A stretch of DNA of 64,000 bases from Nipponacmea schrenckii. Its lineage: Eukaryota > Mollusca > Gastropoda > Lottiidae. Below the pieces are notes generated by a model that saw nothing but the letters and a program-made list of their open reading frames with translations, did no database searches and was not told where the DNA came from. Position numbers and translations under genes: made by a program. Of the stretch, positions 11,131-20,524 are shown in pieces. The stretch spans positions 8,122,001 through 8,186,000 of the forward strand of contig JAUJPP010000011.1 in the NCBI GenBank assembly GCA_030562195.1, given 5' to 3'. The first letter of the stretch is position 1; the number at the start of each line of letters is the position of its first letter.

Positions 11131-11595
11131 CCCTCATCTGTCTCTGTCCACGGACGACACTATATCATCTGAAGAGTACAGACGAGGTGTTTCCACTTTA
11201 TTGTGGAGTCGCCGATTTGTTATAGTCGCCTTGGTTCACCGATTAATTAGGGCAAGGGTTACTATTTAGATTCACTGGAGTTGTAATAGTCTTGCACACG
11301 TGTACTATAGACGATTCTGGTTTCGGCACAAACCTGGAGGAGTCGTCGCCTACTTATTTTGATATTCTCATGGAAGTTTCACATTAATCTTTTTGGTTAT
11401 AATTGTTGTTTTACTTAGTTGATCGCCTCTTCATCTTTGCGTTCGAGTTCAACGAGAATCTTGGTCGATTGGTCCACAGCTTGATCTTTGGTCCACAGCT
11501 TGATCTTAGACCAAGATGGCGGACGGAGGAAGGTGGACCAACGAGTAAAACTTGCCAGTGCACTCAGCGACTGGGAAAATGCTATGATGCTTTAA
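11131..11595 (+). pseudogene. Gypsy copy B leader and gag N-terminal piece
   Basis: The first part looks like untranslated leader. An ATG at 11516 opens a short frame (MADGGRWTNE). A shifted frame from about 11530 reads LASALSDWENAMML before a stop near 11595, consistent with an N-terminal gag fragment. Immediately afterwards the sequence changes to LINE RT, and gag resumes near 12431. Gag therefore appears split by a LINE insertion. The assignment of this short piece to gag rests on position. Confidence 0.35.
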
Positions 11596-12430
11596 CATTT
11601 TCATAAACTATCTATATGGCTTTATTAAAAAAGCAAAACAATATAACTATGCTGATGACAACACCTTATCTATTGTATCTACCTCAATCAGTGAAGTAAA
11701 ACAAAATCTCACGTCGGAATCGAGCTTAGCAATAGACTGGTTCAAAAGCAAGTCATGTTGCATGGCAGGTCTGCTGCTGTGCACGATTTCAATGTAGTTA
11801 TTAACAATACCACTTTACATGGAGAACCTTATGTTAAACTCCTGGGTATTTATATTGACCAGCAAATGAACTATAATTTTCATGTTAAACAACTATGTAT
11901 GAAAGCCTCTACTAAGTGCCCTAAACAGAATACGCCACATTTTGGAATCCGACTCAAAACTTGCTCTTCTGCAAGCTTTCATAGCATCAAACTTCAACTA
12001 CTGCCCTCTAATTTGGAATTTCTGCAGCAAAGAGTCCAGTATCAAAATGGAGTGTATTCTGAAGAGGGCATTAAGATTTGTGTATAATGATCATGAATCT
12101 GGATATGATGTACTTCTTGCTAAAGCAAACATGGATAGCCTTCACCTAAGCAGACAAAAGATCTTTGATCGCTTATCGGTAAACCGGAAGTTGAATGGTA
12201 GTTTTGTAAACAATATTTTTTTAACTTGGTTTAACTGCTAATGATTGATTCTTAGATTCTTATAGGAAATTATTAATATTGTGTTTTAGTTTTTATCAAT
12301 TATTTTGAAGATCTTTTTTACAAAAGTCTTTAAAAGTTTGCTGATTACCTAAAGATATTATTGTGTTGTGCCCTATCGGATGGCAGAGGTGAGATGAATA
12401 CTTGTATGGATAAATTTCTCCGTACCTTGG
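11596..12430 (+). pseudogene. Non-LTR (LINE) reverse transcriptase fragment inserted in gypsy gag
   Basis: From about 11600 the plus strand reads the RT catalytic box YNYADDNTLSIVST, then VKLLGIYIDQQMNYNFHVKQ, then LALLQAFIASNFNYCPLIWN and a LKRALRFVYNDHESGYDVLL block. This is the usual order of the RT palm/thumb and C-terminal region of LINE ORF2 proteins of the jockey/CR1-like broad group. At least two frameshifts (near 11760 and 11940) break it, and everything 5' of YADD is missing, as expected for a 5'-truncated insertion. The last roughly 190 bases before 12430 are probably its 3' untranslated end. Confidence 0.8.
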
Positions 12431-13253
12431 TATTGCTCTGACAAGGCCGTAACTGATAATTTATGTTTCTGTTTGCATGGAAAAGCAAGTGACTATTATT
12501 CGATGTTGGTTAAAGCTAATAGGAATTTAGGTAGTATAGACATTGTTAATAAACTTTATCAGAGATTTGGACGTGTGAATTATCCTGACAAAGCGCAAAT
12601 TGAGTTTCATAATGCTAAACAGTGGAGAGGGGAGAGTCTGGATGATTGGTATGACCGATTGCAAAGCTTGTCAGTAGACGCTTTTGCAGGGATGCATAGA
12701 GATCTGGTTGAGAAAAATATCAAGATGAAGATTTAATCAGGATTGAGAGATATAGCGGCTTCAGGGTATGTTGCTAATAAACGGTTAGATACGTTATAAG
12801 AAGTGGTTGAAGCTTTAAGATGGTACCAGCATGCAGAAGAAACAATTCCAGGTGATAGTCGTATGGAAAAGGATTAAATTCATTCCAGAAATAATTTTCC
12901 AGAGGTTTTGACAACTGGAGTGTTAGAGGTAACCTTCTTTAATATCTAAGAATAAATCAGATGTTGACACTTTACGCAGTGAATTTAAAACCCAAGTTAT
13001 GAACTTACGTCTTGAAATTAAGGGGATGATAGACCGTGTCCAAATTGAGAATGATTATAATATGACTAAATTACGCAGTGAATTGGATGAAATTAAGAAG
13101 GATGGATCTAGAAATAGGTCACCTTCGCCAAATAGACCACTGGTATGTTATGGTTGTGGACAGGAAGGTCATATTAGAACTAGATGTCCGAATTTTGGGA
13201 ATTTGACAGATATACATGTTTCCTTTGACAATGGTAAGAAGAATTTAAACTAA
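12431..13253 (+). pseudogene. Ty3/gypsy gag, capsid-nucleocapsid part
   Basis: The frame resumes with CLHGKASDYYSML, followed by GESLDDWYDRLQSLS, typical wording of Ty3/gypsy gag capsid. A broken stretch (stops near 12735, 12798 and 12878) leads to a second open part at 12999-13253. That part carries the nucleocapsid knuckle CYGCGQEGHIRTRC, an exact C-x2-C-x4-H-x4-C. A run of G at 13253-13267 follows and probably marks an indel hot spot before the protease. Gag would package element RNA in cytoplasmic particles. The copy is inactive. Confidence 0.8.
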
Positions 13254-13268
13254 GGGGGGGGGGGGGGT

Positions 13269-14040
13269 CGGTTGTGAGGATCAAAGCACTTGATCCAAAG
13301 AGGGATATGTGTTCCCATTTTAAGGATATCGGGTTTTCCTGTCAAGAAGAAAAGTCCTACACAGATGTAAATACAGAATGTACTCAGATGTTTATAAATA
13401 ATGTAAATAGTGGTAGTAGTTGCACAGTTTCAGGTAGGGAGGGGGAGGTTAACGTGGATTCTCCTAATGTTATACTTTATGAGTTTAAGACTTGTTTTAG
13501 TATTAATTTACAGAATAGATGTCCTTCAACAATTATTTAAGTCTGCTTTGAGAGTTGCTATGGCAATTGATACTATGTGTTTTGCTGCTGTTGTGGATAC
13601 CGGGGCTCAAGATACAGTTACAGTCAATGTTATGGTATTCTATGCTGAGAAATAGGCCTCCTATTATGAGGGAAGTAAGCTTATTTGCTTTCGCTACTGG
13701 TAGGTTATGCAAGGGTTATCTTGTAGGTCCTGTTGAGTTTTAAGATTGGTTCTCAAACGTTTATTGAAGATATTTATGTAGCTGAAACGAGGGTTAGATT
13801 TTTTGGAAAAGACTTATGCCATGGTGGATATTGGTAAGAGGAAATGATGATCGACAATGAACGAATTGGTTTGATGAAAGGATTACCCAATACAGATGAT
13901 CCAGTTAAAGTGGTTTTACCATTGCAAGTGAGAATTCCAGCTAATTCTGTGATGAGAATTCCTTGCAACTTGGATAGACCTATGTTTACGGATGTAGTTG
14001 AATCAATGAGAAACATTGGTACGTTCATTGCATGGTAAGA
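13269..14040 (+). pseudogene. Ty3/gypsy aspartic protease region
   Basis: The motif AAVVDTGAQDTV near 13585-13620 is the D-T-G active-site loop of a retropepsin-type protease. It is followed after a frameshift by FATGRLCKGYLVGPVEF and GSQTFIEDIYVAE, the expected beta-rich remainder of the domain, and by FFGKDL. Another frameshift leads to 13844-14038, which reads as the protease-RT linker. Placement directly after the gag knuckle and before RT is canonical for Ty3/gypsy. Frame breaks near 13650, 13740 and 13830 make it inactive. Confidence 0.75.
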
Positions 14041-14074
14041 TTAGCTCTCCAGTCATATGTTTTTGTTGACGAGG

Positions 14075-16197
14075 AAGAAGATAGCTTGCCAGGCAAGGTA
14101 ATATACGCCCACTGGCAGCATGTATTTCAAATAAAAACTTTTCAGTAAGGTTACAATAAGTGGAATGAAATATTCAACCTTCCAACCTTTTTTTTTCTTG
14201 GGTCTCTAGATTCATTAAAAACTGTCAAGAATTGTACCTAATAACAACTCATTAAATATTTTTCGGTATTTTTATGCTTTGCAATAGGGTTCACCCTTAA
14301 TAATATTTTGATATTTTTAATAGGATCTTCCTTGGGTGTTATCAAACAATTTCAGCAAGTTTGTCAAAAATGAACGTGTGTTTACAAGCCAAAAGTTTAA
14401 AGCGTTTTTAAAAACAGGCGCAATAACTGACACTAAATATTTTTCGATTTATCTGATTTTCAATAGGGTTTATCCTTGTGAGAAAACAAATACTAAAGCC
14501 AAGTTTCATCAAAATCCATTCAAAATTGTTCTTTCTAGAGTGTTTACGAACGCGTTTTCAAAAACAAGGTCAATAACTTGTACTTAATATTTTTCGATTT
14601 TCAATAGTGTTCATCCTTGGGAGACAACCAATACTCCAGCCAAATTACATCAAAATCAATTAAAAATTGTTCTTTCTAGAGTGTTTACAAGCTAAAATTG
14701 AACGCGTTTTCAAGAACAAGGGCTATAACTGACACTAAATATATTTCTATTTATTTGATTTATAATAGGGTTCATCCTTGGGTAAAAACAAATACTCAAG
14801 CCAAAGTTAATCAAAATCCATTAAGAATAGTTCTTTAGAGTGTTTACAAGCTAAAATTGAATGCGTTTTCAAGAACAAGGGCAGTAACTCATACTAAAAA
14901 AAATTTCGATTTCGCTGATTTTCAATAGGGTTCATCCTTGAGTTATAACACACTCTCACACCAAGTTTCATCGAAATCCATCAAGAATTGTGCCATGTAG
15001 AGTGTTTACGAGACAAAAATCGAACGCGTTTAAAAGAACAAGGGCAATAATTCATATTAGATATATTTTGATATTTTTAATTAGGCTCATCCCTTGCGAT
15101 ATCCAACAATTTCAGTGAGTTTTGTCAACATTGGTCATGAAGTGTTTATTAGCCAAAAAGTTAAACCCGTTTTCTAACACAAGGGCAATAACTGACATTA
15201 AATATATTTCAATTTATTTGATTTTCAATAAGGTTCATCCTTGGTAAAAACAAATAATCAAGCCAAGTTTTATCAAAATCCATTAAGAATTGTTCTTTCT
15301 AGAGTGCTTACAAGCTAAAATTGAACGCGTTTTCAAACACAAGGGCAATAACTGATACTAAATATTTTTCGATTTAACTGAATTTCAATAGGGTTCATCC
15401 TTAGGTGATTACAAATACTCATGCCAAGTTATGTTAAAATCGCTCAAGAATTGTGACTTGTAGAGTGTTTACAAGGCAAAAATCCAACACATTTTATAGA
15501 ACAAGGGCAATAATTCCTATTAAATATATTTCGATATGTGCTATTTTCAAAAGGGTTCATTCTTGGGTGATATTAAACAATTTCAGCAAGTTTCGTCAAA
15601 ATCAGTCAATAACTGTGCTTTGTAGAGTGTTTACAAGCTAAAAATTGAACGCGTTTTTCAAAAACAAGGGCAATAACTGATATTAATTTTTTTCGATTTG
15701 ACTGGTTTTCAATAGGCTTCATCCTTGGGTGATAACAAATACTCAGGCCAAGTTTCATTAAAATCCATTAAAAATTGTTCTCTCAAGAGTGTTTACAAGC
15801 TAAAATAGAACGAGTTTTCAAGAACAAGGGCAATAACTCATACTAAATGCTTTTCGATTTCGCTGATTTTCGATAGGGTTTATCCTTGAGTTATAACATA
15901 CTCTCACACCAAGTTTCATCAAAATCGGTCAAGAATTGCACGTTGTAGTGTGTTTACGAGCCATTCAAGAACAAGGGCACGAACTCATACTAATTTTTTT
16001 CCGATTTCGCTGATTTTCAATAGGGTTCATCCTTGCGTGATCATAAACACTCATATTAAGTTTCACCTAAATCCGTCAAGAATTACACCGTGTAGAGTGT
16101 TTACGAGCAATTGTGGACGGACCGACGGACGGACGGACGGATGTGGGTGACGACAATATACGCCCCCCCCCCCCCCCCCATTTCATGTGGGCGTATA
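14075..16197. mobile_element. Tandem-repeat element with hairpin ends, inserted between protease and RT
   Basis: The insert separates protease from RT in gypsy copy B. The left end (14083-14121) has CTTGCCAGGCAAGG, then ATATACGCCCACTGGCAGC. The right end (16150-16196) has ATATACGCCC, a C run, and CATTTCATGTGGGCGTATA, which can fold into a hairpin. Inside are roughly 11-12 degenerate units of about 160 bp, each with a form of AATAGGGTTCATCCTTGGG and GAGTGTTTACAAGC. A GGAC microsatellite (about 16116-16142) precedes the right end. The same pair of ends, in reverse orientation, bounds 39841-40742, so these are two copies of one family. No transposase is encoded. A fragment of the right part recurs at about 29011-29225. 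Confidence 0.75.
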
Positions 16198-17000
16198 AAA
16201 AAGAATTGCAGAAAATGTTACGAATAGGCGTGATAGTACCTTCAGTGTCAGAATGGTCAGCAAGGCCTTTGTAAGAAAATCTGAGATATTGCATTGACTA
16301 GAGATCCCTCAATGCTATAGCTACCAATTGTGTGTACTTAGTATCCTTTGCAGAGTTATGAATCTGATTTTACAAGGTTTGAGTTGGAATGTTGTTTTAG
16401 CTTTTCTAGATGATTCCTTAGTTATGGAGAAGATCTAGAGAATCGGAAAAACGTTCAGGCCAGATTCAAGAAGTTTGAGCTGAAGTTGAAACCCAGGAAA
16501 TGTAATTTGTTTAAAAGTAAGACTGAATTTCTAGGAAGAATTGTGAGTGATAAAGGTATTGAGGTAAATGACAAAAAGTTAGATGTTATTAGAAATATAC
16601 CTGCTCCCATAGTAAAGAAAGATGTAGAAAAATTCCTTGGTTTTGCCAATTACCAAAGACTTTGCTAAGATAGCAGCGCCCTTATACGCTTTGACCTCTA
16701 AGAAAGATTTTGTATGGGGGGAGAAGGAGCAGGAAGCTTTTGATTAACTGAAGAATGTTTAACAACTACACCATTGTTAGCTTTACTTGATAGAACTGGA
16801 GAATTTATTTTACATACAGATGCCTCAGATGATGCTATTGGTGGAGAATTATTGCAGGTTCAAGATGGTGAAGAAAGAGTTATTTCTTATGGTAGCTATT
16901 CTTAGACGCCAGTACAGAGGAGGTACTGCACTACACGAAACAGTTTACCATGCAAAGGATGCAAATCTTGTGTAAAAGCATTTCAGGATTGGTCAGAATT
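16198..17000 (+). pseudogene. Ty3/gypsy reverse transcriptase and RNase H, degraded
   Basis: Reading resumes exactly after the inserted element with LQKMLRIGVIVPSVSEWSA, the standard entry into a gypsy RT. The catalytic box FLDDSLVM follows at about 16405-16425. The thumb (LKPRKCNLFKSKTEFLGRIV, VEKFLGFANYQR) spans 16480-16668. RNase H is seen as FILHTDASDDAIGGELLQV with its first catalytic Asp near 16820, then ERVISYGSYS. The RT fingers and palm are shortened, and stops occur near 16437, 16665, 16745 and 16905. It would have made cDNA from element RNA. The copy is dead. Confidence 0.85.
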
Positions 17001-17822
17001 TGCACAGACCGTAGATGATGTAGTACCAATAGGTAAAGAATGCACAGAGGAAGTCAATTGGCCATTACTTGGGAAAGAATGGAATGAGAAGGCTAAAATT
17101 CACCAAATGGTTTGCAGTGTTTCGTTAGCTGATGCTTCAGATACAGATGTTTTAAAGGAGCAACAAGATGATTTAGATTTGAAGATAATTTTGGAGTTTT
17201 TGAAGAATGGAATAATACCTGATGAGGGAACTTCTAAAGCTTATTGGTTGAATCGTGAGTTATTTTTCCTTAATCCTGATGGTAGGATCGAAGGAATCTC
17301 AAGGGGTCAGATTCCCAACTTGTGGTACCTCGGAAACGTAGAAAGGAAATAATGAAGCTCTACCATGACATCCCATCAGCAGGCCACCAGGGTATCTCAA
17401 GATCTAGATTAAAAATCAAAGAAAAATACTATTAGTACAAGATGACACAGGATATATACTACTATGTAATTTCATGGCCAGTTTGTAATCAGAGCAAGAA
17501 GGCTACTAGACATGCTAAGTTTCAGATGACGAAATTTTAAGCTGGAGCAACAATGGAAAGGGTTCACCTTTACTATTTGGGACCGTTACCCAGAAGCAAT
17601 TCGGGTAATGGGTTTGTTTTAGTGATGGTGGACCAATTTATTAAGTGGGTGGAATGTATTCCTGCCCCAAACCAAACTGCAGAATTGACGGCACAGACTG
17701 CAGTGAATGATTTTTTCTCGAGATTAGGCTATCCATACCAAATCTTCACAGACCAGGGAAGTAATTTTCAAAGTTCATTGTTTACCAGCTTATGTCAGAA
17801 ATTACATATACACAAGAACTAG
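17001..17822 (+). pseudogene. Ty3/gypsy integrase N-terminal zinc region and catalytic core, truncated
   Basis: A linker frame (17107-17352) leads into the H2C2-type zinc region (LYHDIPSAGHQGISRSRLK, then PVCNQSKKATRHAKF, in which one of the two expected Cys appears lost). The catalytic core follows with MVDQFIKWVECIPAP carrying the first Asp and IFTDQGSNFQSSLF carrying the second Asp. The core stops after LCQKLHIHK. The segment that should contain the catalytic Glu is missing, and reading jumps to a helix (LVEAHEMARDAL) that in copy C is preceded by further integrase sequence. An internal deletion in copy B is therefore likely. Stops near 17350, 17433 and 17540 also break it. Confidence 0.85.
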
Positions 17823-18349
17823 TGGAGGCACATGAGATGGCAAGAGATGCATTGACGGTAGCTCAGCAAAGATCTGAGAGGGATTATGATGTAAAGATGA
17901 ATGAGAAGACTTATAAAGTAGGTGACGCTATTTATATTTTGGATACAGATTCGATTAAAGGCAGATGTAGGAAGATGACGAAATTCTGGAGAGGTCCTGG
18001 AGTTATTATAGGAAAGATAAGTGCATCTTTATTCAGGGTCAAAACCAGAAATACAGTTATGGTTCTTCATCATGATAGAATTAAGATTTGTCGAGACCAT
18101 GATCTACCAACATGGATAAAATCTATTCAGTCTAGGGTGAAGGATGGAGAAGTGGTACAACCTGCAAGAGGAAAGAAAGTTTATTGTCTTTGTAAGAAAT
18201 CTTGGGGTCGAGCCTTTGGTATCCAGTGTGACCATTGTCTGGAATGGTTTCATGGCAAATGTGTCAACATCACGCAGGAGCAAGCTGATCTGATCGACGA
18301 GTATAAATGTCCGAATTGTAGTAGTGGGGACATGGTGTCCCAGTTTTAA
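17813..18349 (+). CDS. Ty3/gypsy integrase C-terminal domain fused to a PHD finger
   Basis: This frame is open from about 17813 to the TAA at 18347-18349. The first part (AHEMARDALTVAQQRSERDY, then YKVGDAIYILDTDS) is the helical linker and start of the integrase C-terminal barrel. FWRGPGVIIGKISASLFRVK and MVLHHDRIKI complete a GPY/F-type module. About 30 residues further comes a complete C4HC3 finger: C-x1-C-x11-C-x2-C-x4-H-x2-C-x15-C-x2-C, starting at YCLC, with the aromatic signature EWFH before the fifth Cys. This is a textbook PHD finger, a fold that commonly reads histone H3 tails. In other gypsy elements (chromoviruses) a chromodomain occupies this position, so chromatin-guided integration is a reasonable inference. 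The catalytic core upstream is deleted, so this copy cannot integrate, yet the finger is intact. Copy C has a related but frameshifted finger. Confidence 0.85.
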   Translation, partial: QELVEAHEMARDALTVAQQRSERDYDVKMNEKTYKVGDAIYILDTDSIKGRCRKMTKFWRGPGVIIGKISASLFRVKTRNTVMVLHHDRIKICRDHDLPTWIKSIQSRVKDGEVVQPARGKKVYCLCKKSWGRAFGIQCDHCLEWFHGKCVNITQEQADLIDEYKCPNCSSGDMVSQF

Positions 18350-18480
18350 TAACTATACTACTATTTTTCGGCCATGACCAAACTTTTGGCGTTTCCCTAT
18401 CGGTTGATTCCTCGAAACATCTTGAGTTCCGGAAGGGAAGGACACCAATATTTTTATTATTATGTATTATGTTACAGATA
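18350..18480 (+). promoter_or_regulatory. Spacer between PHD ORF and ORF3 with a candidate splice acceptor
   Basis: The spacer is conserved in all three copies (shared CATGACCAAACTTT or close variants, then TTGATTCCTC, then a T/A-rich tract). It ends in TATTATGTTACAG at 18477, right before ATAATGAG, where ORF3 opens at ATG 18481. Copies A and C have CTTATAG in the same place. A pyrimidine/AT-rich tract plus CAG/TAG immediately before an ORF suggests ORF3 may be made from a spliced RNA, as env is in retroviruses. No donor site has been assigned. Confidence 0.35.
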
Positions 18481-19444
18481 ATGAGTAAGTGGATAACGCT
18501 AAGTGAATACCGAGGTAGAGCTAGTTCGCCAGAGTTTCCCCGTTTGGTTGTGACACCCGAACGGGAGAAATTCTTGCGGGCTAGAGAGTTGGAAGAAGGG
18601 AAGAGAAGAATAGATGAAAGGAGGAGAATGAATGAAGCCAGGGAGTGGCAGGTTTGGAAACGGAGAGGGGCGGATAGATGGACGAGGAAGGAGGTGGACA
18701 GGAGAGAAAAAGAGAAGATGGAGGAGGAAAAGAGGGTGTTAGAAAAGAGGCGGGAGGGGTATAGAGTGTTGGAGTTGCGTGAAAGGGAGAAGGAGGATGA
18801 ACGTAGGAGAAAGGAAGAAGAAAAGAAAAGAGAAGAGTGGATTGAGGGAAAGAAGGAAGAGAGGAAGGAAGTTATGGAAATGGAGGAGAGAAGAAGGCAG
18901 AGTTTGTTGGAAAAGAGGAACAGACGCAAGAGGAATAGGCAGAGAAAGAGGAGCAGGAGGAGAGGTTGCAGGTCGTGATTAAGGAGAGGAGAGAAGAGGC
19001 GGTACGGCCTCAGACCAGTAGCTGCCCGTTTCCTGGATGTGGCGCTCTTAGTAGGAGATTGAAAAAACATGTCTTCAAATGCCATTTACCACCTTTGTTT
19101 AAGGAAGTAGCTCCAGTAAATTCAGAAATACAGGGGCGGGGGGAAAGGCACAGTTTATCCTGGCCGTTGCCAGGAAGATTCCTGGTATTCGGGGGCTCCT
19201 GGATAGACTGTGCCATAGGATTAACAGGTTGTCTTTGATCCCGGAGACATCATATGTTTCCCCGAGGGCGGAGGCGGCGATGGTCGCAGCATCGCGCTAC
19301 AATGGTTGGCGTGTCCCGATGGGGCAATTTTCGTTTGTTCCTATGAATGGCATTGGGGCGCTAACACATTGGCGGGTGCTGGTAGCAGCCTTGTCCCTTT
19401 TAAGTCCAAGGGACAGGGTCTGTCTACATGACTTCCCGGTATAG
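18481..19444 (+). pseudogene. Gypsy copy B env-position ORF3: charged helix plus C2H2-like finger
   Basis: ORF3 follows the integrase-PHD ORF and precedes the next LTR-like block. It starts MSKWITLSEYRGRASSPEF at 18481. Residues of roughly 40-160 are extremely rich in Glu, Arg and Lys in an alternating pattern, consistent with a long single helix or coiled coil. After a frameshift near 18945-18965 comes CPFPGCGALSRRLKKH with C-x4-C-x9-H-x4-H spacing. After a second frameshift near 19130-19150 comes AVARKIPGIRGLLDRLCHRI, then a globular-looking stretch with MVAASRYNGWRVPMGQFSF, ending at TAG 19442-19444. No signal peptide or membrane segment is seen, so it does not look like an envelope glycoprotein. 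DNA or RNA binding is possible from the finger. Copies at 9700-10513 and 20525-21420 show it belongs to the element. Function unknown. Confidence 0.7.
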
Positions 19445-19521
19445 TCCTCGGGTAGGAAACTTAAGGAGGGTATTGCTTACCCGTACTTGGTAAAAATCTC
19501 GGTAGAAGATGGGGCCATCAT

Positions 19522-19534
19522 AGAAAAGGGGAGG
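19522..19534 (+). promoter_or_regulatory. Candidate polypurine tract before the LTR-like block
   Basis: AGAAAAGGGGAGG is all purine and is followed directly by TGTGTTGTGG, so an LTR beginning with TG at 19535 is plausible. It would prime plus-strand DNA synthesis of copy B. Confidence 0.4.
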
Positions 19535-19870
19535 TGTGTTGTGGAAATGGGAATTTTTTACTTGTTGACGCGGCTGCTTCCAGTCCGATTCTGGGATGTG
19601 TTCGTGTCGCCAATGGTTGTATTCGATTGATAGTGCTGGACATATAAGTGAATGGCACGTGCAAAGCATGAGATGATATAGGAGAAGCTATAAAAACTGG
19701 TTGGCAGTGTATCATTTGTCGCGATATTGTATCCGGACTTTGGTACGAATACATGTCCATTGGTAATAGTTTCTAGAAGGTGTTGTACTGTTTGTGTTGT
19801 GGTTGACTTTGCAGCCATTCCGGGTGAGTCTGATAGTTATTCCCAATTGTCTTATTCGTTTGATACCTTT
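19535..19870 (+). repeat. LTR-like block shared between gypsy copies B and C
   Basis: This block is similar to 10862-11118 on the plus strand and to the inverted fragment at 10724-10856. It has TATAAAAA at 19689-19696. It starts after a purine tract and ends near TGATACCTTT with TGGCAGCCT next. It probably serves as the 3' LTR of copy B and the 5' LTR of copy C, as produced when elements recombine through their LTRs. Confidence 0.6.
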
Positions 19871-20398
19871 GGCAGCCTAGGGAAATTAATCTTCCAGCAG
19901 ATATAATTTTACAGGTCACCAGTGAAGGATGATTCGGACGTGGATCAATATGTAGGTCGGTTATGTGAAAAGATAGCGGAGGCACATGAGATGGCAAGAG
20001 ATCAGCATCGATTAAAGGCAGATGTTGGAAGTTGACGAAATTCTGGAGAGGTCCTGGAGTAATTATAGGAAAGATAAGTGCATCTTTATTTAGGGTCAAG
20101 AACAGAAACACAGTTTTGGTTCTTCATCATGATAGAATTAAGATTTGTCGAGACCATGATCTACCAACATGGATAAAATCTATTCAGTCTAGGATGAAGG
20201 ATGGAGAAGTGGTACATCCTGCAAGAGGAAAGAAAGTTTATTGTCTTGTAAAAATCTTGGGGTCGAGCCTTTGGTATCCAGTGTGACCATTGTCTGGAAT
20301 GGTTCCATGGCAAATGTGTCAATATCACACAGGAGCAAGCTGATGAGTATAAATAACCGAATTATAGTGGTGGGGGCAGAGTGTCGCAGTTGCAATAA
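19871..20398 (+). pseudogene. Gypsy copy C: integrase C-terminus and PHD finger, degraded
   Basis: Directly after the LTR-like block and a TGGCAGCCT remnant, the plus strand reads REINLPADIILQ, a typical segment upstream of the integrase C-terminal domain, then DVDQYVGRLCEKIAEAHEMA. Gag, protease, RT, RNase H and the integrase core are absent. A second deletion removes the YKVGDAIYIL segment. The GPY/F-like module (FWRGPGVIIGKISASLFRVK) is intact over 20037-20130. The PHD finger is frameshifted in VYCLVKILGS near 20250 but its downstream Cys/His codons remain. It ends near 20398. Confidence 0.8.
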
Positions 20399-20524
20399 CT
20401 GGACTACTATTTTTTAGACATGACCAAACTTTTGGCGTTTTCCTATCAGTTGATTCCTCAAAAATCTCGAATTCCGACAGGAAAGAAAAACAGTATTATT
20501 GTTATTTTAATGTTTTTCTTATAG

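Noticed and set aside
13253..13267. G run as a regulatory quadruplex
   Set aside because: A single homopolymer inside a dead gypsy copy; probably slippage or sequencing noise.
17792..18349. Chromodomain at the integrase C-terminus
   Set aside because: The terminal domain has C4HC3 zinc ligands and no chromodomain aromatic pattern.
18270..19085. 271-codon minus-strand ORF
   Set aside because: Antisense shadow of the purine-rich ORF3; the Leu/Ser/Phe-rich text is what E/R/K codons give in reverse.
18481..19444. ORF3 as an envelope protein and the element as an endogenous retrovirus
   Set aside because: No signal peptide, transmembrane helix or furin-like site; the protein is a charged helix with a zinc finger.
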